A DNA stretch of 7,198 bases, taken from contig JASHXZ010000009.1 of NCBI GenBank assembly GCA_030043285.1, positions 1 through 7,198 on the forward strand. The letters run 5' to 3'. Of this stretch, positions 1-5,900 are shown piece after piece; position 1 is the stretch's first letter; each line of letters opens with the position of its first letter. The translations under genes were made by a program, and so were the position numbers. A model generated the notes under the pieces. The model was not told the DNA's origin, ran no database searches, and worked only from the letters and a program-made list of their open reading frames with translations. This DNA comes from Xanthobacteraceae bacterium (GTDB lineage Bacteria; Pseudomonadota; Alphaproteobacteria; Rhizobiales; Xanthobacteraceae).

Positions 1-315
1 AATTCGCTAGGCGGGCGTTACCCGCCCCTTCCTGTCCCAGTCCAGAGGCAGCACCCCTCACTCCGGCCGTAGTACCGGAGCGCGTGATGCCCGGAGCCGC
101 CCGGGCGCGGCGGGCAAGGCCGCGCGCAGGCACCGCACTCGCTCCTGCCGCCCGGCTTGCCGTCCGTGCGGTGTCCTTGAGAGCGAGCATTTGCGAAAGG
201 CGTATCATAAAGAGAGACAAAACTCAAAGCCAATGTAACATTATTGATGACATTATCGTGATCGGCCGCAGGGCAGGAATTCCCCGTGATGGCTTCGGCG
301 ATGGGCCGACGCGAG
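1..315. other. Non-coding left flank with small hairpins
   Basis: I see no convincing gene here. The open frames in this stretch are short, arginine/proline-rich by-products of high GC, and they have no recognisable domain. Two short perfect inverted repeats are visible: GGCGGG/CCCGCC at 10-15 and 21-26 with a 5-base loop, and CTCCGG/CCGGAG at 61-66 and 75-80. Neither is followed by a clear T-run, so a terminator role is not supported. Bases about 200-260 are clearly more AT-rich than the rest, but I could not assign a promoter with acceptable spacing. The leftward peptidase gene ends at 316, so its 3' untranslated region must lie here. Confidence 0.5.
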
Positions 316-2340
316 CTATTTCGGCAGTCCCGGCACCAAATCGCCGCCAGTCTCGATCTTGATCGACGATCCGGAAAAATCGTTGCCGATCGGCTGGAAT
401 GGACCGCCGAGATGCTTGGCCAGGAACGCCTCGGTGACTGCCGTGAACGCCAGGCGATTTTCCGGGCGGACGAAGCCGTGCCCCTCGTCCGGGAAGGTCA
501 GATAGGTCACTGGAATATCTTTGGCCTGCAGCGCCCGCACCATTTGCTCGGACTCAGCCGGCACCACCCGCACGTCGCGCATGCCCTGGGCGATCAGGAT
601 CGGCCGTATCGCACGCTCCATGTGGTTGAGCGGCGACCGGTCGCGCAGGAAGGCGCGGCCCGCCTCGGTCGCGGGGTCGCCCAGGCGGTTCTTCCAGACG
701 CTGAAGAACGGCCCCCAATAGGGCGGGATCGTCGCCATGAAGGTTATCAGGTTCGAGATGCCGAACTCATCGACAATGCAGGCGAACACCTCCGGCGTTT
801 TGGTCGCCGCCACCAGCGCCGAATAGCCGCCGTAGCTGCCGCCGTAGAAGCCGACGCGCCTGGGATCGGCAAAGCCGCGCGCGATCGCCCAGTTGACCGC
901 ATCGATCAGGTCGTCATGCATGCGGCCGCCCCATTCGTGATCCGCCGCGGTGACGAAGGCTTTGCCGTAACCGGTCGAGCCCCGGTAATTGACGCTGAGC
1001 ACCGCATAGCCGCGGCTGGCGAGCCATTGATGCACGGGGTTGAAGCCCCAAGAGTCGCGCAAATAGGGGCCGCCGTGAATGACCAGCACCATCGGCAGTT
1101 TGGCCGTCGCCGCGCTCGGGCCCGGCGCCGGCATGGTCAGATAACCGTTGAGCGTAAGCCCGTCGCGGGACGGAATGACGACCGGCTGCATCGGCCGCAG
1201 CCGCACTTGTGCGAGCGATGCGAGTTGCATGTAGAGCGGCCGAACTTTTTCCGCGCCGTGCTCGATCAGCACATATTCGCCGCTCGATGCGTCGCGTTCG
1301 AAGAACGCCGTTACCTTGCGATTATCGTCGCTGCGGCTGACGAACTGCGGATCGCCCGGACCATAGTCCGCAAGCATCGCCAATTCCGTGGCGGCGGACC
1401 GCTCGATGGCGTGCCAGCGGATGCGATCCCGCATCGCATAGGCGGCCAGCGGCCGCCGGCTTCTCGGCTCGAAATCGACGCCCGCGATGTCCGCCGCATC
1501 GTCTTCGGCAAGGACCTTGGATTGCCGCGTCGTCATGTCGACGGCCATCAGGACCGCCTTGTCGCGGCCGCGCGTGTCCAACATGTAGAGCATGTTGCCG
1601 TCGTCGCTGAAATCGATCAGATCCGTCGAATCGAGGTCGCCGATCGGAATCGTGTCGAACGCAATCCAGTCGTTGTCGCGACGTTCGACGATCTCGCAAT
1701 CGCCGTTGGCCGGATAACGTCCCGCCAGCCGCAACCGGAATGCGCTGTCGGTCATCAGCCAAACATAGTCGTGATTTTCATAGAGCAGCTCGCTGCCGCC
1801 CTTGACGACGTTGATCCGATAGAGATCGAAATACCGCTTGTCGCGCTCGTTGTGGCGAAACAGCATCTGGTCGGGAAAGCGATACGACGATTCCTGGATG
1901 ACGGCGCGTACGCCTTGCGGCGGCGTCAGCGGCACGACGGCGCCGGTCGCGATATCGACGCTCGAGGCGCGCCAGTTCTCGTCACCGGCGCGGTCCTGCA
2001 AAAAGACGATGTGCCGATTGGTGTAGGCCCAACGAAACCACGTGAAAATATCGCGATCGGCAACGCGCGTCAGCGGCCGGCCCTGCCGCGGATCGGCGAC
2101 CGGGGCGAGCCAAAGATTGCGCACGCCGTCGAGCGGCGCGACATAGGCAAGGTGCTCGCCGTCCGGGCTGAGCCGCACATTGGCATAGTCGGGATTGCTG
2201 AAAAACACGCGCCGCGCCGGCAATGCGGGCTGCGGCTGCGCCGATGCGCCGCGCAACGCCAATGCGGCGAGCGGCAGCGCACCTGCGGCGGCGGCGGAGT
2301 GCTGCAAGAGCCGGCGGCGATCCAACAGGCTCGAGTTCAT
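316..2340 (-). CDS. Tat-exported S9 family (prolyl oligopeptidase-type) serine peptidase
   Basis: This is a 674-residue serine peptidase of the prolyl oligopeptidase/acylaminoacyl-peptidase clan, expected to cleave short peptides in the periplasm. Residues 1-34 form a twin-arginine signal: D7-R8-R9-R10-L11-L12, an Ala/Leu-rich core, and a GASA cleavage site after A34. Residues about 40-370 have beta-propeller features, such as the LSPDGEHLAYVAP repeat motif. The alpha/beta-hydrolase domain follows: HGGP at 422-425, NYRGSTGYG at 451-459, nucleophile S502 in GGSYGGY, D589 in GMRDVRV, and H621 in DEGHGF. Triad and length are complete for the family. The ATG is preceded by GAGG at 2349-2346 with 5-base spacing, and the stop is TAG. 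The gene lies 135 bases downstream of the co-oriented MoeB/ThiF-like gene, so it may have its own promoter. A 705-residue open frame on the opposite strand is a GC-driven shadow. Exact substrate specificity cannot be read from sequence. Confidence 0.93.
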   Translation of the reverse strand: MNSSLLDRRRLLQHSAAAAGALPLAALALRGASAQPQPALPARRVFFSNPDYANVRLSPDGEHLAYVAPLDGVRNLWLAPVADPRQGRPLTRVADRDIFTWFRWAYTNRHIVFLQDRAGDENWRASSVDIATGAVVPLTPPQGVRAVIQESSYRFPDQMLFRHNERDKRYFDLYRINVVKGGSELLYENHDYVWLMTDSAFRLRLAGRYPANGDCEIVERRDNDWIAFDTIPIGDLDSTDLIDFSDDGNMLYMLDTRGRDKAVLMAVDMTTRQSKVLAEDDAADIAGVDFEPRSRRPLAAYAMRDRIRWHAIERSAATELAMLADYGPGDPQFVSRSDDNRKVTAFFERDASSGEYVLIEHGAEKVRPLYMQLASLAQVRLRPMQPVVIPSRDGLTLNGYLTMPAPGPSAATAKLPMVLVIHGGPYLRDSWGFNPVHQWLASRGYAVLSVNYRGSTGYGKAFVTAADHEWGGRMHDDLIDAVNWAIARGFADPRRVGFYGGSYGGYSALVAATKTPEVFACIVDEFGISNLITFMATIPPYWGPFFSVWKNRLGDPATEAGRAFLRDRSPLNHMERAIRPILIAQGMRDVRVVPAESEQMVRALQAKDIPVTYLTFPDEGHGFVRPENRLAFTAVTEAFLAKHLGGPFQPIGNDFSGSSIKIETGGDLVPGLPK

Positions 2341-2475
2341 GCAAACCTCGCTGTGCTGGACGCAACGGCGCGTGCGCGCCGCGATCCGGAAGCGGGTTCA
2401 TAGGCGATGCGCCGTCAAGCTGGCGTCAAAGCAGTTCTTCCGTCTCGCTAGGTGGTTAGAACGACACGGCGCACG
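2341..2475 (-). promoter_or_regulatory. Upstream spacer of the S9 peptidase gene, possible promoter
   Basis: This 135-base gap lies between the stop of the MoeB/ThiF-like gene and the start of the peptidase gene. Read on the minus strand it contains two TTGACG hexamers, at 2429-2424 and 2418-2413, separated by 5 bases. Each resembles a sigma-70 -35 box. No well-spaced -10 box matches: the nearest, TATGAA, sits 10 bases after the second hexamer and 21 after the first. The assignment is therefore tentative. Confidence 0.25.
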
Positions 2476-3276
2476 CTAGCCATGCCCCGACAAATCGGCG
2501 ATCGTCGGCTTGACGCCTGAGAGCGGATTGCTCGGGTCCCATTGATAGCGCAGCGTCTCGAAGCGCATGGAGCGGGCGTCGATCATCAAGAGGCGCCCGA
2601 CCAAGCCTTCGCCGAAACCGACGATCTCGCGAATGATTTCAAGCGCCATCATCGAGCCGATCACGCCGGCGAGCGCGCCGAGCACGCCGGCCTCGGCGCA
2701 GGCCGGCACGGTGCCGGGCGGCGGCGGTTCGGGAAACAGGCAGCGATAGGTCGGATTGGGCTTGCCGTCGGCGCCGCGCTCGTGGGCGCGGATCGTGGTC
2801 AGCGTGGCATCGAAGGCGCCGAGCGCTGCGGTGACCAGCGGCTTCTTGGCGAAATAGCAGGCGTCGGCGACGAGATAACGTGTGGCGAAATTATCCGAGC
2901 CGTCGGCTATGATGTCATAGCGACCGATGAGGTCGAGCACGTTGCCGGCGACAAGACGCGTGGCGTGCGGCGCGACGGCGACGTGCGGATTGAGCCGGCG
3001 GATGGTCGCCGCGGCGCTCTCGACTTTCGGCATGCCGAGATCGGGCGTTTCGTGAATCACCTGCCGCTGCAAATTCGACAGCGTGACCACGTCGTCGTCG
3101 ATCACCCCGAGCGTGCCGATGCCGGCAGCGGCGAGGTAGAGCAGCACCGGCGCACCGAGGCCGCCGGCGCCGATCGCCAGCACGCGCGCGCGGTTGAGCG
3201 CGGCCTGGCCGGGCCCGCCGACGTCGTGCAGCACGATGTGCCGCGCATAGCGTTCAAGTTCTTCGGCGCTGAGCAT
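2476..3276 (-). CDS. HesA/MoeB/ThiF family adenylyltransferase (E1-like)
   Basis: This 266-residue ThiF-fold protein should adenylate the C-terminal Gly-Gly of a small sulfur-carrier protein (MoaD- or ThiS-like) in the cytoplasm, for molybdopterin or thiazole synthesis. It shows the N-terminal ERYARHIVL motif, the nucleotide loop GAGGLG at 36-41, D60, the SNLQRQVIH motif at 67-75 with R71, K84, and the DGSDN motif with D128. C193 in TVPACAEAGVLG aligns with the position of the catalytic cysteine in related E1-like proteins. The zinc cysteines of MoeB and UBA4 are mostly missing: only C179 of the first CxxC pair remains (PTYRC), and the C-terminal pair is replaced by DPSNPLSG. There is no C-terminal rhodanese domain. 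The ATG is preceded by AGGTG with 5-base spacing. No moaD, moaE or thiS gene adjoins it, so I cannot choose between moeB and thiF and give no symbol. Confidence 0.9.
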   Translation of the reverse strand: MLSAEELERYARHIVLHDVGGPGQAALNRARVLAIGAGGLGAPVLLYLAAAGIGTLGVIDDDVVTLSNLQRQVIHETPDLGMPKVESAAATIRRLNPHVAVAPHATRLVAGNVLDLIGRYDIIADGSDNFATRYLVADACYFAKKPLVTAALGAFDATLTTIRAHERGADGKPNPTYRCLFPEPPPPGTVPACAEAGVLGALAGVIGSMMALEIIREIVGFGEGLVGRLLMIDARSMRFETLRYQWDPSNPLSGVKPTIADLSGHG

Positions 3277-3317
3277 AACGCACCTGTCGCGGCACCGAAC
3301 GCCCGATGCGGCACCCC

Positions 3318-3370
3318 GTCAAGCGGCGGACGTCAAGCGCCAGCCTGTCAAGCGCCAGCCCTTCAAGTGA
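3318..3370. repeat. Short tandem repeat, about 3.5 copies of a 14-15 base unit
   Basis: The unit GTCAAGCGCCAGCC(T/C) occurs at 3332-3346 and 3347-3361. A diverged copy precedes it (3318-3331, GTCAAGCGGCGGAC) and a partial one follows (TTCAAGTGA, 3362-3370). It lies in the spacer between the divergent MoeB/ThiF-like and exported-protein genes. On the minus strand each unit presents a TTGAC word, the core of a sigma-70 -35 box, upstream of the MoeB/ThiF-like gene. It could be replication slippage or a regulatory array; the sequence alone does not decide. Confidence 0.6.
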
Positions 3371-3430
3371 GTTGCCAAATTGCACCATTGCCGCGTTCGG
3401 CTATCCTTGGCGCATGCGCCGGATGCCGAA

Positions 3431-4801
3431 ATGAGCGCGAAGGTGACGGCCATCATTATGTCTGTTGCGCTGGCAAGCGCGCCGGCGGCACTGGCGCTGG
3501 CGCGGCCGGTCGCGGGCCACAAGCCGAGCGGCCAAGCCGGTGCGCACGTCGCCGGCAAAGCGGCGCCGAACAAGCCGGGCGCGAAGCCCCCCGCGGCGAT
3601 CGCCAACGCTTACGCCGCGCTGCCGGCGGCCGAACGGCTCGCAATTCAGACCAACCTGGCGTGGATCGGCGCTTACGACGGCCTGCCGAGCGGCGACATC
3701 GACGACCGGACGATCGAGGCCATAAAACTTTTTCAGACCGGCCATGCCGGCAAGGACACCGGCGTTCTCGACGAAGAGCAGCGCGCGCGGCTTGCCGCCG
3801 CCGCGGCTGGACCGCAGCAGGCGGTCGGCTGGCGCATGATCGAGGATCCGGCGACCGGCGCGCGGTTCGGCTTGCCGGAAAAGCTCGTGGCGCCGGCCGG
3901 CGCCGCGCCGACCGGCAGCCGCTGGAGTTCCGGCCGCGGCCAGATCGTGATCGAAACGTTTCGCCTGGGCGAGGCGTCGCTGCCGGTTTTGTTCGAGCAG
4001 GAAAAGAAGACGCCGAAGACGCGGTACGCCGAGGCGAGCGCGCTCACGCCGGACTCGTTTGTCATCTCCGGCACTCAGCGCCTGAAGAACGTCGTGATCC
4101 GCGCCGATGCGAGCGGCAGCGAAATTCGCGGCATCACCATCCTGTACGACCAGGCCAATAAGGGCGCGATGATGCCGGCCGCGATCGCGATGGCCGCGTC
4201 GTTCCAGGGTTTTCCCGACCCGAATGCCGGGCCACTGCCGGGTCAGCGCGCCGCGGTCGCGTACGGCACGGCGATCGTCGCCGATCGCGGCGGCGCTCTC
4301 ATCGCGCCGCTGCAAATTACCTCCAACTGCGAGTCCATTACTGTGCCGGGCTTCGGCCATGCGGCGCGCATTGCCGAGGATGGCGCCAACGATCTTGCGC
4401 TGCTGCGGCTTTACGGCGCGCGCAATCTTGCGCCAGCGCCGCTCGGCGGCGAAGCGGCGCAAGGCGACGCACTGACGCTGATCGGAATCGCTGCCCCGGC
4501 CGCGCAACATGGCGGCAACGTGGTGACGCACGCGGCGGCGCACCCCGACGGCCAAGCCGTCGAACCGACGCCGCCGCTGGGCTTTTCCGGCGCCGCGGCC
4601 GTCGATGCGCACGGCAGCTTCGTTGGTGTTGTTGAGCTGAAATCGCAGATCGTCGCCGGCGCGGGCGCGTCTGACCGTCAGGCCGTGCTCATCTCGGCCG
4701 CTACAGTGCGTACGTTTCTGACAGCGCACGGCATCACGCCTGCAGCCGGTGCAAATGCGATGGATCAGTCCGTCGTACGGGTGATCTGTGTGAGAAAATA
4801 A
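3431..4801 (+). CDS. Exported protein: peptidoglycan-binding-like plus degenerate trypsin-like domain
   Basis: The protein has 456 residues if started at the ATG at 3431. An in-frame TTG at 3380 would add 17 residues before the signal peptide and is less likely. Residues 1-24 look like a Sec signal (K4, hydrophobic core, ALA before R25). An Ala/Pro/Lys-rich linker leads to a peptidoglycan-binding-like helical domain at about 60-120, with the pattern GAYDGLPSGDIDDRTIEAIK followed by LFQ. Residues about 130-265 are a domain I cannot name. Residues about 275-430 resemble a trypsin-like protease fold: GTAIVAD, C300, NDLALLRL with D321, and GFSGAAAV with S386. The usual TxAHV segment carrying the catalytic histidine reads LIAPLQIT instead, so proteolytic activity is doubtful. 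A second cysteine lies near the C-terminus (VICVRK). The likely place is the periplasm or cell wall. It stands alone, divergent from the MoeB/ThiF-like gene and convergent with the hydratase gene. Confidence 0.85.
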   Translation: MSAKVTAIIMSVALASAPAALALARPVAGHKPSGQAGAHVAGKAAPNKPGAKPPAAIANAYAALPAAERLAIQTNLAWIGAYDGLPSGDIDDRTIEAIKLFQTGHAGKDTGVLDEEQRARLAAAAAGPQQAVGWRMIEDPATGARFGLPEKLVAPAGAAPTGSRWSSGRGQIVIETFRLGEASLPVLFEQEKKTPKTRYAEASALTPDSFVISGTQRLKNVVIRADASGSEIRGITILYDQANKGAMMPAAIAMAASFQGFPDPNAGPLPGQRAAVAYGTAIVADRGGALIAPLQITSNCESITVPGFGHAARIAEDGANDLALLRLYGARNLAPAPLGGEAAQGDALTLIGIAAPAAQHGGNVVTHAAAHPDGQAVEPTPPLGFSGAAAVDAHGSFVGVVELKSQIVAGAGASDRQAVLISAATVRTFLTAHGITPAAGANAMDQSVVRVICVRK

Positions 4802-4809
4802 TTCATTGC

Positions 4810-4917
4810 CCTCATCCTGAGGCGCGAGCGGAGCGAGCCTCGAAGGATGCAGGCCGAGGCGCCGGGGCCTGCATCCTTCGAGGCTCGGCGCTTCGCGCCG
4901 AGCGCCTCAGGATGAGG
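4810..4917. repeat. Long imperfect palindrome of the CCTCATCCTGAGG type, between convergent genes
   Basis: The outer arms CCTCATCCTGAGGCGC (4810-4825) and GCGCCTCAGGATGAGG (4902-4917) are perfect 16-base complements. An inner 21-base arm at 4835-4855 pairs perfectly with 4866-4886, leaving a 10-base loop. The right half also contains its own perfect hairpin, CTCGGCGC-TTC-GCGCCGAG (4884-4902). Elements with these ends are dispersed in many Bradyrhizobium-like genomes (from memory, not searched). The element starts 8 bases after the TAA of the exported-protein gene and ends 20 bases before the stop of the hydratase gene. Its RNA would fold strongly in either direction and could serve as a shared terminator or 3' stabiliser. 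No good T-run follows on the plus strand; on the minus strand a TTATTTT lies a few bases beyond. Confidence 0.9.
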
Positions 4918-4937
4918 TTAACAGCAGGTGCCGTGCG

Positions 4938-5711
4938 CTACTTGTTTTCGAACTTCGCCGCTCGCTTTTCGACAAACGCCGTCATGCCCTCTTTCTGGTC
5001 GCGCGTCGCGAACAGCGCGTGAAACACCCGGCGCTCGAAGCGGATGCCTTCGGCGAGCGAGGTTTCGAACGCGCGATTCACCGCTTCTTTCGCGGCCATC
5101 ACCGACGGCAGCGACATGGCGGCGATGGTTTCGGCGACTTTGAGCGCATCATCGAGCAGGCTCGCGAGCGGCACGATTCGGGCCACCAGGCCGCAGCGCT
5201 CGGCTTCGGCGGCATCCATCGTGCGGCCGGTGAGGATGAGATCCATCGCCTTGGCCTTGCCGACCGCGTGCGTGAGCCGCTGCGTGCCGCCGATGCCCGG
5301 AATGATGCCGAGCTTGATTTCGGGTTGGCCGAATTTGGCGTTGTCGGCGGCGATGACGATGTCGCATTGCTGCGCCAGTTCGCAGCCGCCGCCGAGCGCA
5401 AAGCCCGCCACCGCGGCGACGACCGGCTTGCGCGCCGCGGCAACGCGGTGCCATGCGGCGATGAAGTCGGCGAAGAACACCTCGGTGAAGGTCTTGTCCG
5501 CCATCTCCTTGATGTCGGCACCGGCGGCGAATGCTTTGTCAGAGCCGGTGATGACCATGCAGCCGATCGCATCGTCCGCCTCGAAGTCATCGACCGCCGC
5601 CGCCAGCTCGCGCATCAGCGCGCTGTTGAGCGCATTGAGCACCGCCGGCCGGTTGAGCCGGATCAGGCCGACGCGGCCGCGTCTCTCGACGATAATGTGC
5701 TCGGTGCTCAT
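4938..5711 (-). CDS. Enoyl-CoA hydratase (crotonase family)
   Basis: This 257-residue protein has the usual length and layout of a short-chain enoyl-CoA hydratase, which adds water to trans-2-enoyl-CoA in fatty-acid beta-oxidation in the cytoplasm. Key features are NRPAVLNAL near 20-28, the oxyanion-hole segment [10 protein letters not shown] at 61-70, and [15 protein letters not shown] at 103-117 with E111. [12 protein letters not shown] at 128-139 carries E131. E111 and E131 are 20 residues apart, matching the two catalytic glutamates of the rat mitochondrial enzyme (E144 and E164), so true hydratase activity is likely rather than another crotonase-fold reaction. The protein ends in [10 protein letters not shown], also typical. 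The ATG is preceded by GGAGA (5721-5717) with 5-base spacing, and the stop is TAG. It is transcribed alone in this window, convergent with the exported-protein gene and divergent from the SIR2-NB-ARC gene. Chain-length preference cannot be read from sequence. Confidence 0.95.
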   Translation of the reverse strand: MSTEHIIVERRGRVGLIRLNRPAVLNALNSALMRELAAAVDDFEADDAIGCMVITGSDKAFAAGADIKEMADKTFTEVFFADFIAAWHRVAAARKPVVAAVAGFALGGGCELAQQCDIVIAADNAKFGQPEIKLGIIPGIGGTQRLTHAVGKAKAMDLILTGRTMDAAEAERCGLVARIVPLASLLDDALKVAETIAAMSLPSVMAAKEAVNRAFETSLAEGIRFERRVFHALFATRDQKEGMTAFVEKRAAKFENK

Positions 5712-5900
5712 GTGCGTCTCCGCTGCATCGACAAGTCATGGCGCGGAACGGCCTAACCGATATTTTTGCGTTCGGCCACACTGAGCGCTTGGAGGGAGAA
5801 TTTACCAAATGCTTCCTTGGGGCAGAATGGCAGCGTTACGCCACTGCCTTCTTGCTCGATCTGGCCGCAACCTTTAGTTTTGGTCAGGCGCGGGGTTGGC
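5712..5900. promoter_or_regulatory. Divergent spacer between the hydratase and SIR2-NB-ARC genes
   Basis: This 189-base spacer must hold the start signals for two divergent genes. A local AT-rich patch (GATATTTTTGCG, around 5759-5770) and the strong purine tract GGAGGGAG at 5791-5798 stand out. I found no -35/-10 pair with normal spacing on either strand, so promoter positions are not given. Composition shifts away from the GC-rich neighbourhood here, which makes it a candidate junction of acquired DNA. No direct repeats, tRNA fragment or integrase remnant was seen. Confidence 0.35.
5809..5877 (+). CDS. Possible 22-residue leader ORF upstream of the SIR2-NB-ARC gene
   Basis: ATG at 5809 opens a 22-codon frame that ends with TAG at 5875-5877. 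The peptide starts MLPWGRMAALRHCLLARSG. It is preceded by a purine-rich GGAGGGAG at 5791-5798, 10 bases before the ATG, which is a better Shine-Dalgarno match than anything before the SIR2 start. It lies in a different frame from the SIR2-NB-ARC gene and ends 23 bases before its ATG. It could be a translated leader or coupling ORF, or mere chance. No homology is recognised. Confidence 0.2.
   Translation: MLPWGRMAALRHCLLARSGRNL

Noticed and set aside
177..204. A possible promoter, TTGAGA and TATCAT, in the left flank
   Set aside because: The spacing is 20 bases, too long for a normal sigma-70 promoter, and no gene starts downstream of it in that direction.
18..233. A 71-residue minus-strand frame in the left flank
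   Set aside because: It begins with TTG, lacks a ribosome-binding site that I can see, and has low-complexity Gly/Arg/Pro content.
286..2403. A 705-residue open frame on the plus strand covering the S9 peptidase gene
   Set aside because: It is antisense to a gene with complete catalytic motifs. Its translation is rich in Arg, His and Ala with no domain, as expected from high-GC third positions.
3380..3430. A TTG-initiated extension of the exported protein
   Set aside because: It would place 17 polar and charged residues before the signal peptide. The ATG at 3431 gives a normal signal sequence.
2542..4161. A 539-residue plus-strand open frame spanning the MoeB/ThiF-like gene and the start of the exported-protein gene
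   Set aside because: It overlaps two well-supported genes in other frames and has no recognisable motifs, so it is a GC-driven shadow.
3401..4729. A 442-residue minus-strand open frame opposite the exported-protein gene
   Set aside because: Its composition is dominated by Arg, Gly and Ala. The plus-strand frame has a signal peptide and domain patterns, so this one is not coding.
5019..5784. Two overlapping plus-strand frames of about 245 residues opposite the enoyl-CoA hydratase gene
   Set aside because: Both are antisense to a textbook crotonase gene and carry no domain signals.
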